Source: an uncultured Clostridia bacterium (lineage in GTDB: Bacteria > Bacillota > Clostridia > TANB77 > CAG-508). Taken from it: a stretch of 28,411 nt of DNA. The stretch lies in the NCBI GenBank assembly GCA_934101145.1, contig CAKOPZ010000020.1, forward strand, positions 1 through 28,411, in the 5' to 3' direction. A program made the translations under genes and the position numbers. This document shows positions 15,608 to 24,798 of the stretch, piece after piece; positions within the stretch are counted from its first letter, which is position 1, and each line of letters opens with the position of its first letter. The notes under the pieces were generated by a model. It was not told the DNA's origin and ran no database searches. It saw nothing but the letters and a program-made list of their open reading frames with translations.

Positions 15608-16459
15608 TTAACGTTCTTCTCCTTGTTGTTTTCCATTCTCTTTTGTCTTATCATATTCAACAAATGTAATGTTACCTTTTTCATCTTTTATAAGTTCCCC
15701 TGATGCAATATTTTCTATGTTTTTATATAATTTTTTTAACTGCTTTACACTATTTGCTTTTGAAATTCTATCACTTGCTAAGTCATTTCGTATATTCTCG
15801 TATTCTTCTATTTGAATTATTCCATTTTCAATTTCTCTTGGTATTGTATTTTTATTTGGAAAAATCAATTTTCTGTCATTGCTAAATACTTGTCTATTTA
15901 TACAATCATCATCATTTATAGTAACAGCTGCATATGTTTTTCCATCAGCTTTTTCAAACTTATAATACAACTTGATATTTGATTTATCTTCATTTAAAAG
16001 ATTGCCCATCTTTTCTTTTATTACATCAAAATTTAAGTTTTCAATATCTTGTACCATTTTTAAAATATCTTCATCTGATAATAAATCATTTTTATCATAA
16101 TTTTCAAAATATTCAGCATATTTTTCTAATTGATTCATGGTCTCTTCATTTAAATGAAAATTTCTTGAAGACATTTCTGTTAATTGTATTTGTTGATCTT
16201 TATTTTCTATTAATAAATGATGTCCAACTGCTGTAAGTCCACCAACACCAATAGCTGAAGCCAATATTAAAGATGCTATTCTTGTTCTTACAACTCTTCT
16301 TTTTCTTCTAGCTTTAGCTTTATTCATTGTACCTTTTGGAGCAGTATATCTTTCTTGTTTTATGCCTTTTTTCTCATTTAATTTTCTTCTACCTTCTTCT
16401 ATTGGCACAACTTTTCTTTTATATTGATTTGTAAATTCTTCTCTTTCTCTACTTCCCAT
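15608..16459 (-). CDS. Unknown single-pass membrane protein upstream of walR
   Basis: I do not recognise the family. The 283-residue protein has a very basic N-terminus (about 60 residues with RRKLNEKKG and KARRKRRVVRTR), one membrane segment (about 61-80, ASLILASAIGVGGLTAVG), and an outer part of about 200 residues rich in Asn, Lys, Glu and Asp. I start at ATG 16459 after AAGGAGAGAG; the open frame extends 38 codons further but would include a terminator and a promoter. It is first in a run with walR and walK, so it may be a wall-related protein or an accessory of the two-component system, much as YycH and YycI accompany WalK, but no similarity to those is visible. Confidence 0.8.
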   Translation of the reverse strand: MGSREREEFTNQYKRKVVPIEEGRRKLNEKKGIKQERYTAPKGTMNKAKARRKRRVVRTRIASLILASAIGVGGLTAVGHHLLIENKDQQIQLTEMSSRNFHLNEETMNQLEKYAEYFENYDKNDLLSDEDILKMVQDIENLNFDVIKEKMGNLLNEDKSNIKLYYKFEKADGKTYAAVTINDDDCINRQVFSNDRKLIFPNKNTIPREIENGIIQIEEYENIRNDLASDRISKANSVKQLKKLYKNIENIASGELIKDEKGNITFVEYDKTKENGKQQGEER

Positions 16460-16496
16460 TTCTCTCTCCTTAGAAATATTATAATTATTACACATA

Positions 16497-16525
16497 TTTA
16501 TATCATAATAAACCCAATTAAACAA
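16497..16525 (-). promoter_or_regulatory. Possible promoter of the walRK operon
   Basis: On the minus strand TTGTTT (16520-16525), a 17-base spacer, TATAAA (16497-16502), about 37 bases before the start of the membrane protein gene and after the preceding terminator. Confidence 0.5.
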
Positions 16526-16555
16526 GTACTTAGAAATATTTTTTGAGTATCTATC

Positions 16556-16587
16556 AAAAAAGGTGAAGCACAAATAGCTCCACCTTT
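16556..16587 (-). terminator. Terminator of the giant glucan synthase gene
   Basis: On the minus strand an 11-bp stem (16577-16587 with 16559-16569, one G-U pair) with a 7-base loop is followed by six T. It lies 7 bases after the stop codon. Confidence 0.92.
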
Positions 16588-16593
16588 CACTTT

Positions 16594-19500
16594 TTACATA
16601 ATAGCCTCCACGTTATATATTCCACCTGTTTTTACAAGTTTAATTTCCTTTGTTTCCACATCTTCTCCATTTAATTTTATACAACTTATTCCTGTATTTT
16701 TGTGGTTTGGATTGCTTACTTTTATATTATAAATGCTTTCTCCAAATTTATATCTTATGCTGTATTCAGGCCAATTACTTGGAATACAAGGATTTAACTT
16801 TAAAGTGTTTTTTTCTATATTAAGCCCTAAGATATATTTTATTCCTGCTTCATACATCCAACTACTTGAACCTGTATACCACGTCCATCCACCTCTTCCT
16901 GCTAAATTGTAGGCTCCATATACATCAGCAGAAATGACATATGGCTCCACTTTATACTTTAACCCTTCTTCTTTTGTTCTGCTATGCTCAATTGGATTTA
17001 TCATTCTAAAATATTCTGTAGCTTTTTCGCCAAATCCAAGCATGGTTTCAGCAATTATTGCCCATATTGCACCATGTGTGTATTGTCCACCATTTTCTCT
17101 TGTACCTGGCAAATATGATTTTATATATCCAGGTTCTAATTTGCTTTTTTCAAATGGTGGGTCAAGTAATTTAATTATTCCATTTTCTCTATCTATTAAG
17201 TGTTTTTCTAAGCTTTCCATAGAAATATATTTTTTATCATTGTCACCAGCATTAGAAATTGTAGCCCAACTTTGTGCGATACTGTCTATTCTGCACTCTT
17301 CATTTTGCAAACTTCCAAGTATATTTCCATCATCCATAAATGCTCTTCTATACCATCTTCCGTCCCAACCTGCTGTATTTAGTGCTTTTTTTAAATCTTG
17401 CATTATTTTTTCATATTTTATAGCACCTTCATCTTCTCCACGTTTTCTACAAATTGGTACCCAATTTGCAAGTATCTTGTACATAAAAAATCCTAGCCAT
17501 ATACTTTCCCCTTTGCCTTTATTTCCTACTGTGCTAAATCCATCATTCCAGTCTCCAGAACCTATTTTAGGTAGTCCATTTTCTCCAAAACTCATAGCTT
17601 TTTGTATGGCTCTTTGGCAATGAGCAAATATATTTTCTTTAACATCACTTATATCATATTTATCATATCTTTCGTCTACTCCTTGCTCTAATATTGGACC
17701 TTTCAAGTAATTGGTTTCTACATCTAAAATACTATTATCTCCTGTAAATCCTATATATTCTTCTACTAAATATACAAGCCAAAGCAAATCATCAGAAAAC
17801 CTCGTACGAATTCCTCTTTGTGTTTCATCATGCCACCAATGCTCAACATCTCCTTCTAAAAATTGATGTCCTGCATGTTTTATTATTTGATTTCTCATCA
17901 TATTTACATTCAAATACTTTGTGCCTATTGTATCTTGAAGTTGATCTCTAAATCCATATGCTCCTCCAGATTGATAATATCCACTTCTTGCATATAATCT
18001 AGAGCATATTGTTTGATACATTAGCCAGCCATTAAGCATAATATTTGCTGACTCTATCGGTGTTTTAACTTGTAATTTATCTAGTAATTCTCTCCAATAT
18101 TTTTTAGTTTTTTCATACTGATTTTTAGCATAACTAATATTTGTATATTGATAAGCTTTATCCTGACATTCTGCAAAGTTTTCTTCTGCTCCCATTACAA
18201 ACACTATGTCTTTTTGTTCTAATGCCTCAAGTTCAATACTTATTTGAATTGCAATGCACCCTTCTTTTCCTATTGAACTTGCATTATCCAATTGAACTTT
18301 GTTAATTCCATCTGGATTTGCAATTGTTCCTTTTCCCATAAACGACTTTTTAGAGCCTGTATATGATTCTATTTTTTCACTGCATGATACATACATAATT
18401 GTTTTGTTCTCAGGCTTTGATGTGTTTTCCATTGTTAACAGATTCAAATTTGATTGATATTTAAGTTTTAAAAATCCTCTCGATTTTATCTCATCCTCAT
18501 CAAGAACAGGTTTTATATAATAAATCATTTTTAGTATTTGTTTTTCTGCTTTTTTATTTTCTAAATGAAGTATTTGAACCTTGTTTGTATCATCTTCTGG
18601 TACAAATATTTTCAAATTCTGATTTATTCCACTGCTTGTATGACAATATTTAGCATAACCAAATCCATATATTATTTCATAATCATTTTCATCAGGCATA
18701 GGGTTAAGCCCAAGAGACCATGCCCTGTCTGTTTTCATATCTTTTAAATAAATTATTTCTGATGGTACATCTATTATAGGGTTGTTATTCCAAGCTGAAA
18801 GCCTATTTAATCTACTGTTTTTGTACCATGTGTATCCACCCATATTTTCAGTTGTAACTGTTCCAAATTTTTCATTTGCAAGTATATGGCTCCATACAGT
18901 TGGCGTTCTATTATATTTATTTACAAAAATATGATATTCTTTTCCATCTTCTGAGAATCCTCCATATCCATTGTTGTATAACAATTTTTCATCATTTATA
19001 TTTTTTCTTGTAACTTCATCTTCTTCAAATGTTTGATGTGATGGATCATTTCCTATATTTTTTACTTTGTTTAAATACTCCTCTTCAAAGTCATTTATCT
19101 GTCTTTCTATCTCTCCAAGATTTGCTCTTAAAATTAAATTTGCTCTATACTCCAAACCTTGAATTTCTTTTGCATCTAGCTGATTTAGTACAAATATTCC
19201 TCCATTTATGTTTTGCATAAATCCAAGGTTAGCATCTAAAATTGCATTTTGTATTTCCTCTAAAACATAATTATCATATGTTTTCTTTTCCTCATTTAAT
19301 ATCACTAAATCAATTTTTATATTTTTAATTCTAAAATAGTCATATGCTTTTATACATTGTTTTACAACATCAATATCATTGATTGATTTTATATACACAA
19401 GTAAAATAGGCAAATCTCCAGATATTCCATATTTCCAAAGCTCTTCTATTTTCTTGTATTCTTTTGGACTATTTTTTAGCATCATCATTTTTAATGGATT

Positions 19501-22500
19501 TTGATATATTAGATATCTAAGCATTTTTTGATATACTTCAATTTTTTTTCCCTTTACAGCTAAATACATATTTTCTGCTTCCATTTTTGCTCTTGTATAT
19601 TCTAATTTTCTCAGTATTTTTTCTTCATTTAAGTTGTCATTAATTCTATTTAACACAATTTCTCTATCATCAGATGCAGTAATAATTAAATAAAATGATA
19701 CCTTTTCTTTAGCCTTTATTGTAACTGTTCTTTTTATTGCAATTATAGGATCTGTAACTGCTCCAATTTTTTTACTTAATGGTAGTTCATCTTTAACGGC
19801 CTTTGGAAGTCCTAAATTCCCTCTACCTGTAAATTTTTCCTTATCTATCTCATATTCAATATCTCCTATAGTATCACTTTTAGTATATAAATTCACACCC
19901 AAATACATATCTTTTTCGTCTTTGCCTCTGTGATTTCTTTTTACCAAAATACTTCCATTCTCATCTATATATTCATATCTTAAAAACAAATTATTAAATA
20001 CTTTATGTGCATAGTCTTGTTCTTTACTTGATAGCACTGGCTCAAAGACACTTGTAAGTTCAAATGTTTCATCCATGTTACCATTATTTTTTAAAGTAAT
20101 GCTTCTTATTTCAATTGGCTCATCAGGCATAATACTTATCTTTGTCACCGTTTCTATATCTCCATCTTGTCTTACAAATATGCTTTTATCAGGCGAAAAT
20201 ACTATGTTATATTTATCTGCAGGTGCAAGATAACTTTTTTGAGAAGAACTCCATATTCTTTTTGTTTTAATATTTTTTATAAAGAAAAATATTCCCTGTT
20301 CTTCGTCATCTGTTTCCTTATACCTATTTATTAGCATATTTTTGTACATACTATATCCGTTTCCATATTGGTTTGTAATTATCTTATATTCATTGTTCGA
20401 AATCATATTTATTGGTTGCAAATCCTCATCAATCTTAGTATATTCCCTTTGATAATATGATTCATAATCTACATTTTTTATTTTTTCAACCTTTTCCTTT
20501 TCTTCTTTTGTTATTATTACATTTTGAGGCATTCTTTCTTCTAAAAGTATCTCTACTGCTGACATTTCTGGATTTTGCATAAATCTTTTTTGCAAAATAT
20601 TTTGATTAAATAAATTATTTATAGAAAGCAAAATAAGCCCCTGATGATGTGCCATATATGTTTTAACAGCTGAATATTGTTCATTAAGTTTTAATCTTGA
20701 AGGAGTATAATCAATTGATTCATAAAATCCATATTTTTGATACATACCATAATCTTCAAGCCTTTTCAAATTATCATATACCTCTTTTGGTTTTTGCGTT
20801 ATTGCAAGAATACTTGCATACGGACTAACAACAAACTCATCCCCCAGTCCTCTTTTTATTCCAAGCCAAGGTATTCCAAATGCTTTATATTGATAATTGT
20901 TATTTAAATCCCTTAAATTAAATGCTGCTTCTGATATTCCCCATGGCAAATTTAATTTTTTAGCATACTCTATTTGGCTCATTATTGCAAATTTGCAAGA
21001 CTCGCTAAGTAAACTACCTTCTTCTTGAAGAATGTTTACATTTGGCATTAAATATTCAAATGCAGTTCCAGACCATGAAATAAGTCCTTTATACTTATTT
21101 AAAATAGTAAGACTCCTATTTAAACTATACCAATGTTTTGCAGGCACATCTTTTTTTGCAATAGCAACAATGCTTGCCTGCCTTGCTTCTGATGCGAGCA
21201 AATCATAATATGAATCTGTAAGCATATTTTCTTCTACATTGTATCCAATTGAAAAAATTTTATTTTCTTCACTATATAAAATGCTAAAATCAGTATTTTG
21301 TATTATATTATCTATATTTTGTATCATTGCCTCTATTTTTTGCACATCTAAGTCATTATCTTCGCCCTTGTTTTCCACAGTTTCCACTTTTGTATTTATC
21401 AAAAACTGTTTTACAACATACATATATCCAATAAAGTTTCCACTATCTACAGTTGAAACATATCTTGGAATAAGTGGTTCTAAATTTTCAATATTGTACC
21501 AATTATATAAATGTCCATTCCATTTTGAAAGACGCATAATTGTATTAATCATTTTTTCAAGCAAATTAATTGTATCAATTTTACTTTCATATCCCATGTC
21601 ATAGCTTGAAACAACAGCTAAAAGTCCCAATCCTATATTGGTTGAAGAAGTTCTATATACTACTTTCGGATTTCTATCTTCCTGATAATTATCTGGTGGC
21701 AAAAAATTTCCCCTTTCATTTAAGTAACTCTTAAAAAATAGCCATGTTCTTCTGCCAACATCATATAAATATTCTTTTTCATTTTTATCTAATTTAGTAA
21801 TTGCATCTTTCTTTTCAATATTCTTTCCTAAAATATACATTATAAATGGTGCAATTAGCCATAAGGCTGATAAAACTGCTAAAAATATTTTTATTCCATA
21901 TAACTTAGATATAAATGCAATTATTAAGCCGCCTGTACCTATAACAATATTTGCAATCATGCTTTGATAATATGAAATAAGCGTGTTTTTAGATTGTCTA
22001 TCTGCTTCTTCAGAAGTAGTCCACTCAAGTAAATGCTTTTTACTTATATTCATTCTGTAGCTTGCTTTTATCACTGCATTTGAAGTAGTATATGCCTTAT
22101 CTGGAAGCAATAAAATTTCTAAAATAGCTCTAATCCATGTTGCAAAAGTCATTCCAATTTGTCTGTTAAATGTTCTTTGACTGCTTTCTTCATCCTTTTT
22201 AAATATTATTCTATTTACAATCTGCATAATTTCGCCTGCAATTACACTTGCAAAAAGCAATACAAATATAGTCCATAAATTTGTATTGTACATAATAGAT
22301 AAACAAATAAAATAAATCAGTGAAATCACAGTTATCACTGGAAAAATTGCTCTAATAAGATTGTCCAAAATTTTATACTTAGAAATTAAATTTAAAGATT
22401 TATTTTTTATCCATCCAAGAATTTGAACATCTCCTCTTGTCCATCTATGAAGCCTTGTTTTAAAACTATTATAATTTGTAGGATATCCATCCATAAGCAT

Positions 22501-24798
22501 AACATCAGTTACAAGACCACACCTTAGAAAACATCCTTCAAGCAAATCATGGCTAAGCACTGTGTTTTCAGGTATATTCCCATTAAGAACATCCGAAAAT
22601 GCTCGTACATCATATATTCCTTTTCCTGCAAAAATCCCCTCATCAAAATTATCCTGATACACATCAGATATAGCATTTGTGTATGAATCCGTTCCACCAA
22701 GTCCTGCATATAATTTTGTAAATAAAGTTTTTTGACTGCTTGCAAGATTTATTCCAACACGAGGCTGCATTATTCCATACCCATCTATAACAACGTTTCT
22801 TTCCTCATTTAATTTTGGTATATTCAAAATATGAGACATTGCTCCAATCAGTTCAAGCCCAGTGTTTAGAACAAGTGCAGTATCACTATCAAGAGTAATA
22901 ATATATTTTATATTTGGCACTAATTCTTCTTGCTCTTCAATCGTATTTACTAAAAAAGGATTTTCTATATTTTTTAGAATGTATTCATTAAATTGATTAA
23001 GCATACCACGCTTTCTTTCCCATCCTAAAAAACTCTCTTCTTTATCATTCCAAACTCTTTTTCTATAAATAAAATGAAATTTATTTAATCCCTCATTTTT
23101 ATATTTATCATTTAGTTGTTTTGCAAGCTCAAGCCCTGACTTTATAACTTCATGATCATAGTCTTCTTGTTCTTTGTCACTTTGCGCACAATCCCCTAAA
23201 AGAGCAAAATAAATATTTTCGCTTTTATTTGCCAAATAATATACTTCAAGTTTATTAAACATTTCTTCTACTTTTTCTTTATCCTTTATTATTGTTGGTA
23301 TAACAACAAATGTAGAATACTTCTTTGGCACTCCATTTTGAAAATCTATTTTTGGAATCAATTTTGGCTTAATACATTTGCCTAAAATATATTGTATTAT
23401 CTGTACAACTACTTTCTCTATTGGAATATATATTAAAATAATTGATATAACAAAGTTTAAAACACTATTTGTTTTTGAATATACATACGCTCCAATAAGC
23501 AAAGTTATAATTAATGAAATTATTTTTTTTGCAAATATATATAATTTCATTTTAAAAATATTACTTCTTTTGCTACGACTTTTATATTGAAGCAAATCAA
23601 AAAGTTCATTTTCACCTTCAGCTTCAAGTAAATAATATCCAATGTGGCTTTTTTTATTTTCTTTATCATCACTTAAATTTTTATTTGCAAGTTCTAAACA
23701 CTTTTTTGCAATATAAATTTCAGATACCCTTGTTTTCTTTGCAAGTTCTTTAACTCTATTTCTATAATATATCTTTGTTTTGTAATCCATATTTTCATAC
23801 ACATTTGCTGGATCTTGTTTAAGTATTTCTTCAACTTGGTTTATTTGTTCAAAAATATCTGCAAAATTTACTCTTTGAAGCATTTTCATACTTGTAATAC
23901 AATTACCAATTGTAACTTTTTTAACAGCAATATCAAAATGTTCCTTTTCTATTGCGCTTTCAGTATCAGTTCCTGTTTTGCCGACCTGCTCTTCAAGTAT
24001 ATTTAAAAATGGATACGCCTTTTTACCATATTTCTTTAATCTATACGCCATATATTCAATAAAAGGATATTTCATTTCTCCATATTCTTTTACATTAGCT
24101 TTATATACATCTACATTCTTAAAAATAAGCTCATCTCTTTTCTTATCTTCAACAAGCCTTTCCAATATATTCTCAACTTTATATTTTTGAGCTTGAGATG
24201 AATATATCTTTTCACAAACACTACGTATATTTTCAATAAGGGCAAGTTGAAGAAAGGTTTTCATGCTCCATATTTCATCCATGCTTAATGTCTTTTTGCT
24301 TTGATATGCATTTAAATAGTCCTTCAAATCATATACTGTAAGTTTTGCATCTGTATATGCTACTATCTCTGATGCAAGTACATATATTCTCGCAAAACCA
24401 CTATATTGTCCATTTGCAATTCCATAATAATTTATATACTTTTTTAAACTTAACTCTTTTTCTATACCTTTTACTGTCTCCTCAATAATATAATAATTAT
24501 CAAGAAGCCATTCTCCTGCAGGATGAATAGGAATTTTAAGTCTGATATTTTCATTTAAAATATCATATGTTTGTGAAATAAAATCAAAATTTTCCTTTAA
24601 CCTTGGAATAGGGTAAGTTTCTCTGCTACTTTTTTTAGTAAGCTGATTATCTAAAGCTAATTGTTGCAAATATTTTTCCAAAGCCTGCTTTTCAAGTATT
24701 GCTCCTTTTATACTTAAATATTCATTCAAAAAAATTCCACTCCTTGCTATAAAATATGTTTTATTCATATTTTTCCAAGGAGTGGAATTTTTATTCAT
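16594..24798 (-). CDS. Giant cyclic beta-1,2-glucan synthase-like protein (GT84-GH94)
   Basis: The protein of about 2,734 residues has the layout of NdvB/ChvB/Cgs. It has an N-terminal soluble region (about 1-430), membrane segments near 430-490, 830-880 and 960-1010, and a family 84 glycosyltransferase between them with LDSDTALV (about 640) and RLHRWTRGD (about 790). A glycoamylase-like domain follows with PWLGIKRGLGDEFVVSPYAS (about 1320), then two beta-sandwich and phosphorylase-type halves, with GSGDWNDGF (about 2420) carrying the GH94 catalytic Asp. In Proteobacteria such enzymes build, trim and cyclise periplasmic beta-1,2-glucans. Here the product would be an extracytoplasmic or cell-wall glucan. 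ATG 24798 overlaps the cwlD stop (ATGAATAA) without its own binding site; ATG 24768 is an alternative. The gene has no internal break and no in-frame CGG. Confidence 0.85.
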   Translation of the reverse strand: MNKNSTPWKNMNKTYFIARSGIFLNEYLSIKGAILEKQALEKYLQQLALDNQLTKKSSRETYPIPRLKENFDFISQTYDILNENIRLKIPIHPAGEWLLDNYYIIEETVKGIEKELSLKKYINYYGIANGQYSGFARIYVLASEIVAYTDAKLTVYDLKDYLNAYQSKKTLSMDEIWSMKTFLQLALIENIRSVCEKIYSSQAQKYKVENILERLVEDKKRDELIFKNVDVYKANVKEYGEMKYPFIEYMAYRLKKYGKKAYPFLNILEEQVGKTGTDTESAIEKEHFDIAVKKVTIGNCITSMKMLQRVNFADIFEQINQVEEILKQDPANVYENMDYKTKIYYRNRVKELAKKTRVSEIYIAKKCLELANKNLSDDKENKKSHIGYYLLEAEGENELFDLLQYKSRSKRSNIFKMKLYIFAKKIISLIITLLIGAYVYSKTNSVLNFVISIILIYIPIEKVVVQIIQYILGKCIKPKLIPKIDFQNGVPKKYSTFVVIPTIIKDKEKVEEMFNKLEVYYLANKSENIYFALLGDCAQSDKEQEDYDHEVIKSGLELAKQLNDKYKNEGLNKFHFIYRKRVWNDKEESFLGWERKRGMLNQFNEYILKNIENPFLVNTIEEQEELVPNIKYIITLDSDTALVLNTGLELIGAMSHILNIPKLNEERNVVIDGYGIMQPRVGINLASSQKTLFTKLYAGLGGTDSYTNAISDVYQDNFDEGIFAGKGIYDVRAFSDVLNGNIPENTVLSHDLLEGCFLRCGLVTDVMLMDGYPTNYNSFKTRLHRWTRGDVQILGWIKNKSLNLISKYKILDNLIRAIFPVITVISLIYFICLSIMYNTNLWTIFVLLFASVIAGEIMQIVNRIIFKKDEESSQRTFNRQIGMTFATWIRAILEILLLPDKAYTTSNAVIKASYRMNISKKHLLEWTTSEEADRQSKNTLISYYQSMIANIVIGTGGLIIAFISKLYGIKIFLAVLSALWLIAPFIMYILGKNIEKKDAITKLDKNEKEYLYDVGRRTWLFFKSYLNERGNFLPPDNYQEDRNPKVVYRTSSTNIGLGLLAVVSSYDMGYESKIDTINLLEKMINTIMRLSKWNGHLYNWYNIENLEPLIPRYVSTVDSGNFIGYMYVVKQFLINTKVETVENKGEDNDLDVQKIEAMIQNIDNIIQNTDFSILYSEENKIFSIGYNVEENMLTDSYYDLLASEARQASIVAIAKKDVPAKHWYSLNRSLTILNKYKGLISWSGTAFEYLMPNVNILQEEGSLLSESCKFAIMSQIEYAKKLNLPWGISEAAFNLRDLNNNYQYKAFGIPWLGIKRGLGDEFVVSPYASILAITQKPKEVYDNLKRLEDYGMYQKYGFYESIDYTPSRLKLNEQYSAVKTYMAHHQGLILLSINNLFNQNILQKRFMQNPEMSAVEILLEERMPQNVIITKEEKEKVEKIKNVDYESYYQREYTKIDEDLQPINMISNNEYKIITNQYGNGYSMYKNMLINRYKETDDEEQGIFFFIKNIKTKRIWSSSQKSYLAPADKYNIVFSPDKSIFVRQDGDIETVTKISIMPDEPIEIRSITLKNNGNMDETFELTSVFEPVLSSKEQDYAHKVFNNLFLRYEYIDENGSILVKRNHRGKDEKDMYLGVNLYTKSDTIGDIEYEIDKEKFTGRGNLGLPKAVKDELPLSKKIGAVTDPIIAIKRTVTIKAKEKVSFYLIITASDDREIVLNRINDNLNEEKILRKLEYTRAKMEAENMYLAVKGKKIEVYQKMLRYLIYQNPLKMMMLKNSPKEYKKIEELWKYGISGDLPILLVYIKSINDIDVVKQCIKAYDYFRIKNIKIDLVILNEEKKTYDNYVLEEIQNAILDANLGFMQNINGGIFVLNQLDAKEIQGLEYRANLILRANLGEIERQINDFEEEYLNKVKNIGNDPSHQTFEEDEVTRKNINDEKLLYNNGYGGFSEDGKEYHIFVNKYNRTPTVWSHILANEKFGTVTTENMGGYTWYKNSRLNRLSAWNNNPIIDVPSEIIYLKDMKTDRAWSLGLNPMPDENDYEIIYGFGYAKYCHTSSGINQNLKIFVPEDDTNKVQILHLENKKAEKQILKMIYYIKPVLDEDEIKSRGFLKLKYQSNLNLLTMENTSKPENKTIMYVSCSEKIESYTGSKKSFMGKGTIANPDGINKVQLDNASSIGKEGCIAIQISIELEALEQKDIVFVMGAEENFAECQDKAYQYTNISYAKNQYEKTKKYWRELLDKLQVKTPIESANIMLNGWLMYQTICSRLYARSGYYQSGGAYGFRDQLQDTIGTKYLNVNMMRNQIIKHAGHQFLEGDVEHWWHDETQRGIRTRFSDDLLWLVYLVEEYIGFTGDNSILDVETNYLKGPILEQGVDERYDKYDISDVKENIFAHCQRAIQKAMSFGENGLPKIGSGDWNDGFSTVGNKGKGESIWLGFFMYKILANWVPICRKRGEDEGAIKYEKIMQDLKKALNTAGWDGRWYRRAFMDDGNILGSLQNEECRIDSIAQSWATISNAGDNDKKYISMESLEKHLIDRENGIIKLLDPPFEKSKLEPGYIKSYLPGTRENGGQYTHGAIWAIIAETMLGFGEKATEYFRMINPIEHSRTKEEGLKYKVEPYVISADVYGAYNLAGRGGWTWYTGSSSWMYEAGIKYILGLNIEKNTLKLNPCIPSNWPEYSIRYKFGESIYNIKVSNPNHKNTGISCIKLNGEDVETKEIKLVKTGGIYNVEAIM
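24732..24790 (-). promoter_or_regulatory. Long hairpin at the cwlD/glucan synthase junction
   Basis: Two perfect 15-bp arms (24776-24790 and 24732-24746) start immediately after the cwlD stop codon. On the minus strand the second arm is followed by seven T, as in an intrinsic terminator. The loop holds an ATG of the giant gene (24768), and the distal arm contains AAGGAG. It could end cwlD transcripts or act as an attenuator controlling entry into the giant gene. Confidence 0.75.

Noticed and set aside
16594..24798. Frameshift or CGG site in the glucan synthase
   Set aside because: The frame is continuous over 8.2 kb, and every CGG seen there is out of frame.
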